A stretch of DNA of 64,000 nucleotides from Allomuricauda sp. TMED12 (GTDB taxonomy: Bacteria; Bacteroidota; Bacteroidia; Flavobacteriales; Flavobacteriaceae): assembly GCA_002167435.2 (NCBI GenBank), contig NHBR02000105.1:1-64000 (forward strand), written 5' to 3'. Shown here piece by piece: positions 57,813 through 64,000 of this stretch (the stretch's first letter is position 1; each line of letters opens with the position of its first letter). Both the position numbers and the translations under genes were made by a program. A model generated the notes under the pieces. It had not been told where the DNA came from. It saw nothing but the letters and a program-made list of their open reading frames with translations, and did not search any database.

Positions 57813-58239
57813 CTATAAAAGGTCTCCGTCCTTGAGAGCGGCGAAGGTCAATGTAGTCATTCATGGCTTCTTCCATCGTACCATCCCATTCTCTAATGTC
57901 GTCGATGTGCCATGCCGCTCCCCAGCGGATTGGTACACCAAGCTCAATAGCGGCTGCTTTCATAGCATCCGCAACTTCATCATAGATAGAAAGTTCCCAA
58001 GATCCCTTTCCAGCTAGATATGCCATCAAATCTACAGCTCGTCCTTCGAGGTGTTTTGATTTCATAGTTTGGGAAGCTCCTTTAGCAACAAGAGCTTCTT
58101 GTTCTTCAATGGTTCGCATACCTTGAATTACTCCAAAGTCAACTGTTGTCAGTTCAATTGCTCGGCAGACAACATCAATCATATCTTGATCAACGCCGTC
58201 CATCTTACTCATCGATCTTGATGATAGTTTATATGCCAT
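57787..58239 (-). CDS. Peptidase M15-type (L-Ala-D-Glu/VanY-like) endolysin (150 aa)
   Basis: 'MKSKHLEGRAVDLMAYLAGK' provides the metal ligands His63 and Asp70, and 'FIDAPHFELV' the third, His146, as in M15C endopeptidases (T5 endolysin, ChiX-like). No signal peptide, so it needs a holin or the tail for export. It cleaves the peptide part of peptidoglycan. It would complement the SleB-type enzyme encoded at 51163. Confidence 0.85.
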   Translation of the reverse strand: MAYKLSSRSMSKMDGVDQDMIDVVCRAIELTTVDFGVIQGMRTIEEQEALVAKGASQTMKSKHLEGRAVDLMAYLAGKGSWELSIYDEVADAMKAAAIELGVPIRWGAAWHIDDIREWDGTMEEAMNDYIDLRRSQGRRPFIDAPHFELV

Positions 58240-58241
58240 AA

Positions 58242-58433
58242 CTAGTCCTTTACGTTGTTTGATTTGGCTGTTCTAAAAACAGCATTAGAATACTGACGAG
58301 AATATTCTTCTGTCATTTTTGCAATGTTGTCCATTGCAGCTTTCTGAAAAGCCACTAACAAATCTGTTTGCTTTTCTCCAGGCACAAGAAGTTCCTTGAA
58401 CTCATCAGGGGTCATTTCAATATTTACCTTCAT
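58242..58433 (-). CDS. Small hypothetical protein (63 aa)
   Basis: ATG 58433 (MKVNIEMTPDEFKELLVPGE) is chosen because a GGAG Shine-Dalgarno lies 7 bases upstream; longer frames reach into the upstream gene. A 'MTPDEFKELLVPGEKQTDLL' start and helical rest. No family recognised. Confidence 0.55.
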   Translation of the reverse strand: MKVNIEMTPDEFKELLVPGEKQTDLLVAFQKAAMDNIAKMTEEYSRQYSNAVFRTAKSNNVKD

Positions 58434-58434
58434 A

Positions 58435-58827
58435 TTAACTCCATCCTTCAAATTTAATTTCATTACAATAAGGCGTACGATCTTGTGGTCGCCCATCTCT
58501 GATCCACGCAGCTCGATCAAACTCTTGATAATCGTGACACATTTTATGAATGATCATATCAGCCGCTGTCTTCATACCAAGAGCTATATTATATAGCTCA
58601 ATGATTGAGGCCTCATCAGCTACTTCATCAACTTTAGGAAGAAGATTTGATAGTGCAATCGATCTATAATTTAACTCAGAGTTAATCACTGTACTCCAAT
58701 CAAAGTGATGTGAAATAGACTCATCGTTTTCGCCAATAAAAAGATCTACTTGGACACCTCTTGGATTGACACCAACATATGTCTCAATCCCAATATTAAC
58801 ATTTGTGGTAGCTTGACTATGTTCCAT
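58435..58827 (-). CDS. Hypothetical protein (130 aa)
   Basis: ATG 58827 (MEHSQATTNVNIGIETYVGV) with GAGGAC upstream is preferred over a start within the previous gene. 'NVNIGIETYVGVNPRGVQVD' and 'LYNIALGMKTAADMIIHKMC' are seen; no family recognised. Upstream coupling to the gene at 58847 by proximity. Confidence 0.55.
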   Translation of the reverse strand: MEHSQATTNVNIGIETYVGVNPRGVQVDLFIGENDESISHHFDWSTVINSELNYRSIALSNLLPKVDEVADEASIIELYNIALGMKTAADMIIHKMCHDYQEFDRAAWIRDGRPQDRTPYCNEIKFEGWS

Positions 58828-58846
58828 TTTGTCCTCACTCAGGATA

Positions 58847-59086
58847 TCAATTAGGCGAAAATTCGTCAAGGTCTAGCATCTGCTCTTGATCAAAATACTT
58901 TTCTACCATTTCGAGTAGATCATGGTATTCGGCAACAACTTTCATTTCTATTTCAATTGCTTCCAGAATATCCGAGTGCTCCCCAATACCTACAGGATTG
59001 GCGAGATACACTTCCACGTTAGCAACGTGTTTGTCAATATGGCCTTTGGCGTGGCTCTTAAACGCATTTAGTAGTTTTTCTCTCAT
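58847..59086 (-). CDS. Conserved small T4-like phage protein (79 aa)
   Basis: 'AFKSHAKGHIDKHVANVEVY', 'LANPVGIGEHSDILEAIEIE' and 'MKVVAEYHDLLEMVEKYF' form a short helical protein very common in marine T4-like phages (pattern h..NVeVyL.NPVGIGEH.DileAie.E). No function is known to me. Confidence 0.75.
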   Translation of the reverse strand: MREKLLNAFKSHAKGHIDKHVANVEVYLANPVGIGEHSDILEAIEIEMKVVAEYHDLLEMVEKYFDQEQMLDLDEFSPN

Positions 59087-59739
59087 TGTTTTTTGCTCCT
59101 TACAAAAAAACCAAGACGGGGGTCAGGTAACAAACCATCACCATCTTCATAGTTGACGATAAACTCATACCCAGGTTTTGAAGTTTGTACATCTGAACTC
59201 CACACAGGTATCAACTCATCATAATCAGGATCAGGTGATCCTCTAAGATGTACTTCAATAATATAATCACCTATCCACTCAACATTTATATGTGAATATT
59301 GATATTTTAATGAACCTAATAATTTAGTTGGAAAGTCCTTCATATTATCCACCTTGACCCACTTATCAAATTTCCATAGAGGAGAAGTGGGATCGCGATG
59401 TGCTTCATACGTGGAGAGAGGAGAGCAGTTTTCGTATGTAACAGAATACTGAGGACCTTCCAACTGTTGAACAAAAAAATGACCAGTGGGGACTGTTGTT
59501 TTGTCTCCTGCAGCTAGTTTCATTATCTTTGCTCCTAAACTCATACCCACCATATTGGTGATAGGTCTTATTATATAATTATTTGTTTCGGGAATGTTTA
59601 CTCCCGCAGGACCACATTTCAATTGTTGTTTTTTTGCAACAATTAATTTATCATACACCCAAAGATCATCAGGGTGTGCGATTTGCCAAACATCTTCATC
59701 CTGTAATAATTTCGTAAATTTCTTTCCAGTTTCCAACAA
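59083..59739 (-). CDS. Conserved phage protein, unknown function, non-ATG start (218 aa)
   Basis: 'HPDDLWVYDKLIVAKKQQLK', 'CGPAGVNIPETNNYIIRPIT', 'NMVGMSLGAKIMKL' and 'DPTSPLWKFDKWVKVDNMKD' belong to a protein type conserved in marine T4-like phages (D-LWVYDKLI..k...CGPaGv.vP). No in-frame ATG precedes the conserved part, so translation likely starts at TTG 59739 or 59736, inside the HAD gene (44-nt overlap). Nucleotide or sugar handling has been guessed for such proteins, but no function is proven. Confidence 0.65.
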   Translation of the reverse strand: MLETGKKFTKLLQDEDVWQIAHPDDLWVYDKLIVAKKQQLKCGPAGVNIPETNNYIIRPITNMVGMSLGAKIMKLAAGDKTTVPTGHFFVQQLEGPQYSVTYENCSPLSTYEAHRDPTSPLWKFDKWVKVDNMKDFPTKLLGSLKYQYSHINVEWIGDYIIEVHLRGSPDPDYDELIPVWSSDVQTSKPGYEFIVNYEDGDGLLPDPRLGFFVRSKKQ

Positions 59740-60286
59740 CCTTAGCGGGTCCTTTATAGTTTACATTGTGATGATGCCTCACTAAAAGACTATTTAGACC
59801 CATTCTATGACCACAGTCAGCGTTTTCAGCTTTATCTTCAATCCAAAAACATTCACTGTTTTTATAGTTGGCAAGAGCTTCATCTTTATCTGCTCCTGTA
59901 TCAAGATAAATAAACTTTTCAAAAGCAGTTTGACCAAATAGCCTTTTTAGATTTTGAGTTCTTAGTTCACAAGCATGATTATCAGTACTCAGTGATGTAA
60001 TACAGTGAAACACATAACCATGTTTCTCGTGTAGCATTCTTACATAATGGATAGCATCTCTCAGAGGAGGTAAGAACCCTATAGCTGCACTCTCGTTAAA
60101 CATTTTTACCAGACGTTTTGCGTCCGGTTTAGTGAGACCATACTGCTCACCTGCATCATAGATGTCTTCTTTAGTCTGTGTATGACCATGTGAATCCATC
60201 CAAACTTGGAAAGCGTATTTCCAATCTAATAAGACACCATCGGCATCTGTTAAAATTACTTTTTGTGAATCTGTGTACATTTTCAT
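59696..60286 (-). CDS. HAD-superfamily hydrolase (196 aa)
   Basis: The catalytic DxD motif is 'VILTDADGVLLDW' (Asp14, Asp16), followed by 'HCITSLSTDNHACELRTQNL' (motif II Thr/Ser) and 'CFWIEDKAENADCGHRMGL' (motif III/IV acidic residues). It is a small phosphatase of the kind frequent in T4-like cyanophages, possibly a nucleotide or sugar phosphatase. AGGAGAGAG precedes the ATG. Confidence 0.8.
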   Translation of the reverse strand: MKMYTDSQKVILTDADGVLLDWKYAFQVWMDSHGHTQTKEDIYDAGEQYGLTKPDAKRLVKMFNESAAIGFLPPLRDAIHYVRMLHEKHGYVFHCITSLSTDNHACELRTQNLKRLFGQTAFEKFIYLDTGADKDEALANYKNSECFWIEDKAENADCGHRMGLNSLLVRHHHNVNYKGPAKVVGNWKEIYEIITG

Positions 60287-60295
60287 TCTCTCTCC

Positions 60296-60628
60296 TTACA
60301 TAATTCCTGTCCAGCGAATGCATTTCTGCATGCTATCTTCTTCAAAGACGTTGCCTCGTGCAAAGTTTGTTGCAGGTGCGCTCCAAGAAGCAGCTTTAAG
60401 CAAATCGCCTTTTTTGAATTTCTTGGTATCTTTCTTAACAATAAAACCAGCAACAGTTTGTTGATTTCCATGCTTGTCGACAACAATCTTAAAGTAGTTG
60501 CGACCCTCTTCAAGACTGTATTCGTTTGTCTTGAGCAACTTGATGTTGGCACGATCTGTCCATTCAGCATAATCGTTATTGAAGATTTCCAAGATGCGCT
60601 CGATTCCTTGTTCAAATGTGTAAGTCAT
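60296..60628 (-). CDS. Hypothetical early protein (110 aa)
   Basis: Encodes MTYTFEQGIERILEIFNNDY... with 'RNYFKIVVDKHGNQQTVAGF' and 'FKKGDLLKAASWSAPATNFA', ending GIM. The 'F.kGDllka.sw.aPA.n.aRGNvf' block recurs in small T4-like phage proteins. AAGGAGAGAG precedes the ATG. First gene after an early promoter. Function unknown. Confidence 0.65.
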   Translation of the reverse strand: MTYTFEQGIERILEIFNNDYAEWTDRANIKLLKTNEYSLEEGRNYFKIVVDKHGNQQTVAGFIVKKDTKKFKKGDLLKAASWSAPATNFARGNVFEEDSMQKCIRWTGIM

Positions 60629-60657
60629 GTTTCTCTCTCCTTTTTAACTTATACCTT

Positions 60658-60686
60658 ATATTAGGACATTTCTGAGTAGAGGTCAA
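60658..60686 (-). promoter_or_regulatory. Early promoter: AACTGTTGACC - N17 - TAATAT
   Basis: Minus strand TTGACC (60686-60681), 17-bp spacer, TAATAT (60663-60658), then AAGGTATAAG. Upstream AAAAAAGTTAAATTAACTG is nearly identical to the copy at 56020. Confidence 0.7.
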
Positions 60687-60712
60687 CAGTTAATTTAACT
60701 TTTTTCATTTTT

Positions 60713-60937
60713 TTACAAAGTTATTTCAGGCTTGATTACCTCTTCTAAGAACTCATCTGTAAATTTGTATTCAACTTCGACTATATGTTTACATTTTTTA
60801 AATGCGGGGCAGTTACACTCAAAGCCTCTATCCAACATCTCAACTTTATAGAAGTTGCCCTTTGATCCCTTAATTGACCACTCTACACCTACAAATGGGT
60901 GACCCTTTGTATTGATTATTTCAGATAAATGCGCCAT
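60713..60937 (-). CDS. SWIM-type zinc-finger protein (74 aa)
   Basis: 'GFECNCPAFKKCKHIVEVEY' gives Cys41, Cys43, Cys49 and His51, the CxC...CxH spacing of SWIM zinc domains found in Swi2/Snf2 and MULE transposase-like proteins that bind DNA or protein. The rest is a small 'GVEWSIKGSKGNFYKVEML' beta sheet. Stand-alone SWIM proteins occur in T4-like cyanophages. A consensus promoter lies just upstream, within the GT4 gene. Confidence 0.75.
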   Translation of the reverse strand: MAHLSEIINTKGHPFVGVEWSIKGSKGNFYKVEMLDRGFECNCPAFKKCKHIVEVEYKFTDEFLEEVIKPEITL

Positions 60938-60958
60938 AATGATATCTCTCCGTCAGTT

Positions 60959-61957
60959 TTATTTACTACTCTTCAAATTGTCTCTGAATATTAGCCATGC
61001 TCTTTCCCAGGACCATTTTATACTCATATTATATACTTTTTCTCGGTCAAGGTCAAGCGCTTTTTTGGTTGCTATTGATAAATTATTGTCCATTGCTCCT
61101 GTTATATTGTCATCAATTACATCTAACGGGCCTTGCACAGGATAAGCTGCAACAGGTGTGCCACAGGCCATTGCCTCTATCATAACTAATCCAAAAGTGT
61201 CCCAACAACTTGGGAACACAAATACATCTGCCTGTTGATAGTAGTGGGCAAGTTCAACACCCCTCTTTGCTCCAATAAAATGAACATCGGGGTAGCGTTT
61301 GATATATTGTTTAAGCATCGGTCCATCACCTACCTGTATCTTTTGACAGTTGGGATAGTCCATCTCATAGAACGCTTCAAGATTCTTTTCCTTGCTTACA
61401 CGGCTTACGTTTAATAGTATGACTTTGTCACGTACTTCGTGTTCAGCAGGTTTAAACAGTTCTCTATCTACGCCACGTGTCCAAGGTTTTACATTATCAC
61501 CAAAACCGTGACTTTGCAGTTGTTTGACCATAGAAGGAGTGGTAGTCAACACACAATTAGAATTACTATGAAACCAACATATCAAAGGCCAAGTAACAAA
61601 TTCTGGGACATTAAATATCTTTTTTATAGCTTCAGGAAATTTAGTGTGATAAGCAGTATTGTAGCTATACCCGTGTATTGTAAGATACCTTCTAGCAAAC
61701 AAACCAAGAAGACCCTCTGTGGCGATGTGGATATGATCCGGAGATATTTCCTCGATCGTTTTACCCAAGTCTTTGGGATAGGCAAGTTTGACTTCGTTAT
61801 ACTTAGGGCAATCAACATAGCGGTACCGCCCGGGGTTAATATAATCAATAGAATAACCATCCCGAGCCGCATACGGTTCAATGTTTTTGTAGGTCGTAAC
61901 AACGCCATTGATTTGATCAACTAGATTGTCCGTGATTATCAGTATCTTTTTCGTCAT
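60959..61957 (-). CDS. agt-like: GT4 glycosyltransferase, Agt-like glycolipid synthase (332 aa)
   Basis: 'ILIITDNLVDQINGVVTTYK' and 'CPKYNEVKLAYPKDL' are the N-terminal signature of the GT4 branch (D.w.pQvNGVv.Tl..., P.YpEI.La) that sits next to plcP in alphaproteobacteria. The C-domain has 'ILLNVSRVSKEKNLEAFYEM', 'IQVGDGPML' and 'VFPSCWDTFGLVMIEAMACG', in which the first glutamate of EX7E is Asp. Agt adds glucose or glucuronate to diacylglycerol. It overlaps the PlcP-like gene by 41 nt out of frame, strong coupling. Confidence 0.8.
   Translation of the reverse strand: MTKKILIITDNLVDQINGVVTTYKNIEPYAARDGYSIDYINPGRYRYVDCPKYNEVKLAYPKDLGKTIEEISPDHIHIATEGLLGLFARRYLTIHGYSYNTAYHTKFPEAIKKIFNVPEFVTWPLICWFHSNSNCVLTTTPSMVKQLQSHGFGDNVKPWTRGVDRELFKPAEHEVRDKVILLNVSRVSKEKNLEAFYEMDYPNCQKIQVGDGPMLKQYIKRYPDVHFIGAKRGVELAHYYQQADVFVFPSCWDTFGLVMIEAMACGTPVAAYPVQGPLDVIDDNITGAMDNNLSIATKKALDLDREKVYNMSIKWSWERAWLIFRDNLKSSK
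61028..61056 (-). promoter_or_regulatory. Consensus sigma70 promoter inside the GT4 gene
   Basis: Minus strand TTGACC (61056-61051), 17-bp spacer, perfect TATAAT (61033-61028), located in the 3' part of the GT4 coding sequence about 90 bases before the SWIM gene ATG. A second TTGACC overlaps the spacer. Probably drives the SWIM protein. Confidence 0.6.
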
Positions 61958-62696
61958 TAAAATAAAGTTCCCATTTACCGTCGTGATGTTCTAGCAAGGC
62001 AGTAGCACTCTCCACCCAATCACCGTCATTCATGTATTCTATGTTCCTTATCTTTCTCATTTCTGCGTTGTGTATGTGTCCGCAGATAATGCCATCATAG
62101 CCTTTATTTTCACAATATTCTGATAGGTATTCCTCGTAACGATTTATAAACTTCACAGCCTGTTTAGCATTGGCTTTCAACCACTTTGAGAGACTCCAAT
62201 ATTTCAAACCAAACAACTTTCTAACTTTGTTGAAATATGTATTAAACATTATCATAAAATCATATAGGTTATCACCTATGTGCATAATCCATTTTTTATC
62301 TTTACGCATTAGTACATCAAACTGATCACCATGTACCACAAGATACTTTTTACCATTCACAGCTGTGTAATTATAACGGTTTAGTATTCTCACTCTACCT
62401 ATATCAATTCCATACTTTAGAAAAGGTCTTAAGCCTTCATCATGGTTACCAAGAATATAGTAAACTTTGGTTCCTTGTTTAGCTGCCGTTAGTATTCTAC
62501 GAACAACGTTAGCATGACTCTGTGGGAAATACCAACGTTTTGTTAAACGCCAACCATCAAATATATCCCCAACAAGAAATAGATTATCTGATGTATAATT
62601 TTTAAGAAACTCGCAAAGGGCATCTGCCTGACATCCACGTGTGCCAAGATGTATGTCACTTATAAAAATACTTTTATATTTTTTTTCCAGAGTCAC
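61917..62696 (-). CDS. plcP-like: PlcP-like metallophosphoesterase (UDP-diacylglucosamine hydrolase family, 259 aa)
   Basis: 'SIFISDIHLGTRGCQADALC' (Asp14, His16), 'LVGDIFDGWRLTKRWYFPQS' (Asp44), 'YILGNHDE' (Asn84, His85), 'VVHGDQFD' (His122) and 'ICGHIHNAEM' (His207, His209) give all metallophosphoesterase ligands. The 'WRLtk.WyfPQSHa.VVr' and 'YWSLSKWLKANAKQAV' blocks are those of PlcP, the enzyme that removes phosphate head groups from phospholipids under P limitation, rather than LpxH. Paired with the Agt-like transferase. Confidence 0.85.
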   Translation of the reverse strand: MTLEKKYKSIFISDIHLGTRGCQADALCEFLKNYTSDNLFLVGDIFDGWRLTKRWYFPQSHANVVRRILTAAKQGTKVYYILGNHDEGLRPFLKYGIDIGRVRILNRYNYTAVNGKKYLVVHGDQFDVLMRKDKKWIMHIGDNLYDFMIMFNTYFNKVRKLFGLKYWSLSKWLKANAKQAVKFINRYEEYLSEYCENKGYDGIICGHIHNAEMRKIRNIEYMNDGDWVESATALLEHHDGKWELYFNDEKDTDNHGQSS

Positions 62697-62889
62697 CGCT
62701 TACGTACACCCTTGTATGGTTTTTAAAAGTTTTAAAAATACATACTATAAACCATATTTGACAAATTATTAGATATTCATCAAACATATTATTACCTGCG
62801 GCAAAGTATTCAAATTGATCGCCAATTGTAGCTGCCCATATCAACATGATAAAAAATGACACAAATGGTGTTACGATATATTTTATCAT
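62674..62889 (-). CDS. Small membrane protein upstream of the PlcP-like gene (71 aa)
   Basis: Encodes MIKYIVTPFVSFFIMLIWAA... with two hydrophobic helices ('IVTPFVSFFIMLIWAATI' and 'YLIICQIWFIVCIFKTF') and a basic C-terminus. It overlaps the PlcP-like gene by 23 nt, so it might help place the lipid enzymes at the membrane, but no family is recognised. Confidence 0.65.
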   Translation of the reverse strand: MIKYIVTPFVSFFIMLIWAATIGDQFEYFAAGNNMFDEYLIICQIWFIVCIFKTFKNHTRVYVSGDSGKKI

Positions 62890-62899
62890 GTCATCATTG

Positions 62900-63043
62900 C
62901 TATCTCCGAGAACCTTGTCCTCGGTATTTTTTAAAAGAACTACGTCTATGTTTATTCATAGTAGATGTTATTGGTTTTCTACCAATAGAGGTTCCTTTTG
63001 GCAAGGACTCGTGTATGTAGGTTCCCTTTGCTTTTGTTGGCAT
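62900..63043 (-). CDS. Small basic protein conserved in T4-like marine phages (47 aa)
   Basis: Encodes MPTKAKGTYIHESLPKGTSI... with the basic tail 'STMNKHRRSSFKKYRGQGSR'. The 'MNKHrR.s.KKYRGQG' motif is a feature of a tiny protein family I know from T4-like cyanophages; likely nucleic-acid or ribosome binding. AAAGG precedes the ATG. Confidence 0.65.
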   Translation of the reverse strand: MPTKAKGTYIHESLPKGTSIGRKPITSTMNKHRRSSFKKYRGQGSRR

Positions 63044-63057
63044 AATATATTACCTTT

Positions 63058-63723
63058 CTATCGCTTGTATGCTTCAATAGCATCAAGTAGTTTTTCTGTC
63101 CAGTTATCACGGTGTTCAATGAACACTTGAGGAGACTCATTGTCAACAGATATGAGAACAACGAGTTGTGTGACAGGAACCCTAGTTCGTTCCTCCCACA
63201 TTATTGCATATGCAGCTGCTTGCATAAAATAGTTTTCAATCCACTCTTTCCTTTTAGGTTTGAGAGATGTCTTAAAATCTATGATGGATCTTTTACCATC
63301 GAAATAACCAACACAATCAACACGACCAGCTAAACGCAGGTGATCAGAATATAATGCTGCTTCCTGTGCATAGACAACATCTAATCTTTGATCGAGTATT
63401 GGTTTAAGATTTTGAAAATCACTGATAATATTTGGTAAATATCCTTCTGTGTATTCAGGATCATTATCAATATATTTTTCAATCATATTGTGCACAGCAG
63501 TGCCGCGAGATGAAGCTCTACGAGATATCTTGTTGGCTTCCTTCTCACCGACACGCTGTCGCCATTCGAGGATTGACTGTTTCTTCAGCGCACCAAGTAC
63601 TGTGGTAACTGATGGATATAATTGTCCATCAGGACCAACATACTTGCGTCCTGAGTCTGTAGTCGTTGATTTCAAATCACTATACCCAAGATCGACTGGG
63701 TTATGTTTGAACTTTTTCCTCAT
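63058..63723 (-). CDS. PD-(D/E)XK (Cas4/RecB-like) exonuclease (221 aa)
   Basis: 'ASSRGTAVHNMIEKYI' (RecB-family His78), Glu121 in 'YAQEAALYSDHLRLAGRVDC', Asp136 and the core 'SIIDFKTSLKPK' (Asp149, Lys151) with 'YFMQAAAYAIMWEE' form the complete PD-(D/E)XK nuclease of RecB/Cas4 type. Such single-domain exonucleases are widespread in T4-like marine phages. No iron-sulfur cysteines as in Cas4 are seen. Confidence 0.85.
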   Translation of the reverse strand: MRKKFKHNPVDLGYSDLKSTTTDSGRKYVGPDGQLYPSVTTVLGALKKQSILEWRQRVGEKEANKISRRASSRGTAVHNMIEKYIDNDPEYTEGYLPNIISDFQNLKPILDQRLDVVYAQEAALYSDHLRLAGRVDCVGYFDGKRSIIDFKTSLKPKRKEWIENYFMQAAAYAIMWEERTRVPVTQLVVLISVDNESPQVFIEHRDNWTEKLLDAIEAYKR

Positions 63724-63868
63724 ATTCTAATACCATTTCTGTTTTGTATTTTTGTCTTTTTAATAGTACAGGATCTTTAATTCTTCTCCCTTGGATCCCA
63801 CTCTTTACTAGATTTTTATGTTTGTTAGCTTTTTTGTTACGTACATCATACCTCGAGTACTTAGCCAT
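63701..63868 (-). CDS. Small basic hypothetical protein (55 aa)
   Basis: ATG 63868 to TAA 63701. Protein MAKYSRYDVRNKKANKHKNL then 'GIQGRRIKDPVLLKRQKYKT' is strongly basic, compatible with RNA or DNA binding. Overlaps the exonuclease gene by 23 nt and the gene upstream by 8 nt, supporting translation coupling. Function unknown. Confidence 0.6.
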   Translation of the reverse strand: MAKYSRYDVRNKKANKHKNLVKSGIQGRRIKDPVLLKRQKYKTEMVLEYEEKVQT

Positions 63869-63992
63869 TTGACTCCAAATGCTCCTTAGTCATTATGTAT
63901 TCGCGGACGAAGTCCGAACGAACAATGTCTTCCCATGAGAATTGAACGTGTGTGAAATATTTCATATGATCCACAATATTAAGGAATTTCAT
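63861..63992 (-). CDS. Small hypothetical protein, possibly 5'-incomplete (43 aa seen)
   Basis: Frame MKFLNIVDHMKYFTHVQFSW then 'EDIVRSDFVREYIMTKEHLE' ends at TAA 63861. ATG 63992 is the first in-frame start seen, but the frame stays open to the window edge, so this may be the C-terminus of a longer gene. The Shine-Dalgarno-like AAGGA lies only 3-7 bases upstream within a hairpin. Confidence 0.5.
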   Translation of the reverse strand: MKFLNIVDHMKYFTHVQFSWEDIVRSDFVREYIMTKEHLESNG

Positions 63993-64000
63993 AATTCCTT
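63981..64000 (-). promoter_or_regulatory. Hairpin around ribosome binding site and start codon
   Basis: Perfect inverted repeat AAGGAATT / AATTCCTT with a 4-base loop containing most of the ATG at 63992. If transcribed as RNA it would bury the AAGGA in a stem and leave the start in the loop. May be chance, at the window edge. Confidence 0.35.

Noticed and set aside
60283-60615. Second minus-strand ORF overlapping the 110-residue early gene
   Set aside because: Almost fully overlaps the better supported frame with AAGGAGAGAG and a family-like sequence; it lacks its own ribosome binding site.
1-64000. tRNA genes, CRISPR arrays, insertion sequences or integrase/attachment sites
   Set aside because: Gaps are too short for most, no cloverleaf, regular spaced repeats, transposase or integrase was seen; the genome style is that of a lytic T4-like phage.

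Overview
This window looks like part of the genome of a marine T4-like (Straboviridae/Kyanoviridae-type) contractile-tailed phage. The evidence is a largely syntenic set of T4 virion genes (gp48, gp53, a gp27-like hub, gp5, PAAR spike, gp25, gp6, gp8, gp4, a gp19-type tube protein, gp26, a tape-measure-like protein) together with gp32-gp59-gp33. The DNA is AT-rich, genes are packed with 1-26 nt overlaps (many ATGA or TAATG junctions), and T4-type late promoters (TATAAATA) occur. No photosynthesis gene is seen. A pseudoazurin, a SleB-type wall hydrolase and a PlcP/Agt-like lipid pair instead suggest an alphaproteobacterial host (for example SAR11, SAR116 or Roseobacter relatives); this host guess is an inference.

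Layout, left to right. 1-8.1 kb (minus strand): large modular tail-fibre/virion proteins and small companions. 8.2-25.3 kb (almost all minus): an accessory metabolic island of about 24 genes between fibre genes. It holds six putative 2OG/Fe(II)-type oxygenases, four radical SAM enzymes, two methyltransferases, a GMP-reductase-like enzyme, a truncated AMP-forming adenylating enzyme, an SDR, a class IV aminotransferase, a GNAT-like protein, a kinase-fold protein, a QueC-like PP-loop ATPase, three glycosyltransferases, and a DoxX-like/pseudoazurin pair. 25.3-44.1 kb (minus): fibres, the DUF4815 giant protein and the baseplate wedge/hub genes. 44.1-49.0 kb (plus): head completion, tail tube, gp26 with a probable -1 frameshift extension, an EF-hand membrane protein and a tape-measure-like protein. 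A 15-bp stem hairpin at 49.04-49.08 kb separates the convergent late and early blocks. 49.1-64 kb (mostly minus): replication/transcription accessory genes (gp32, gp59, gp33), lysis enzymes, many small early genes, a SWIM protein, the PlcP/Agt-like pair and a PD-(D/E)XK nuclease. A four-gene plus-strand late cassette (56.1-57.4 kb) of small membrane or secreted proteins is embedded in this block.

How it works together. Late TATAAATA boxes drive virion genes. In three cases the box sits exactly five bases before the ATG, predicting leaderless mRNAs. Early minus-strand genes are served by a recurrent sigma70-like promoter with a conserved ACTGTTGAC core. The accessory island probably modifies a cell-surface or virion glycan/lipid/peptide or a small molecule, but the substrate cannot be read from the sequence. 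The most interpretable metabolic module is the PlcP-like phosphohydrolase overlapping an Agt-like GT4 glycosyltransferase, the gene pair alphaproteobacteria use to replace phospholipids with glycolipids under phosphate limitation. No tRNA, CRISPR array or insertion sequence was recognised.
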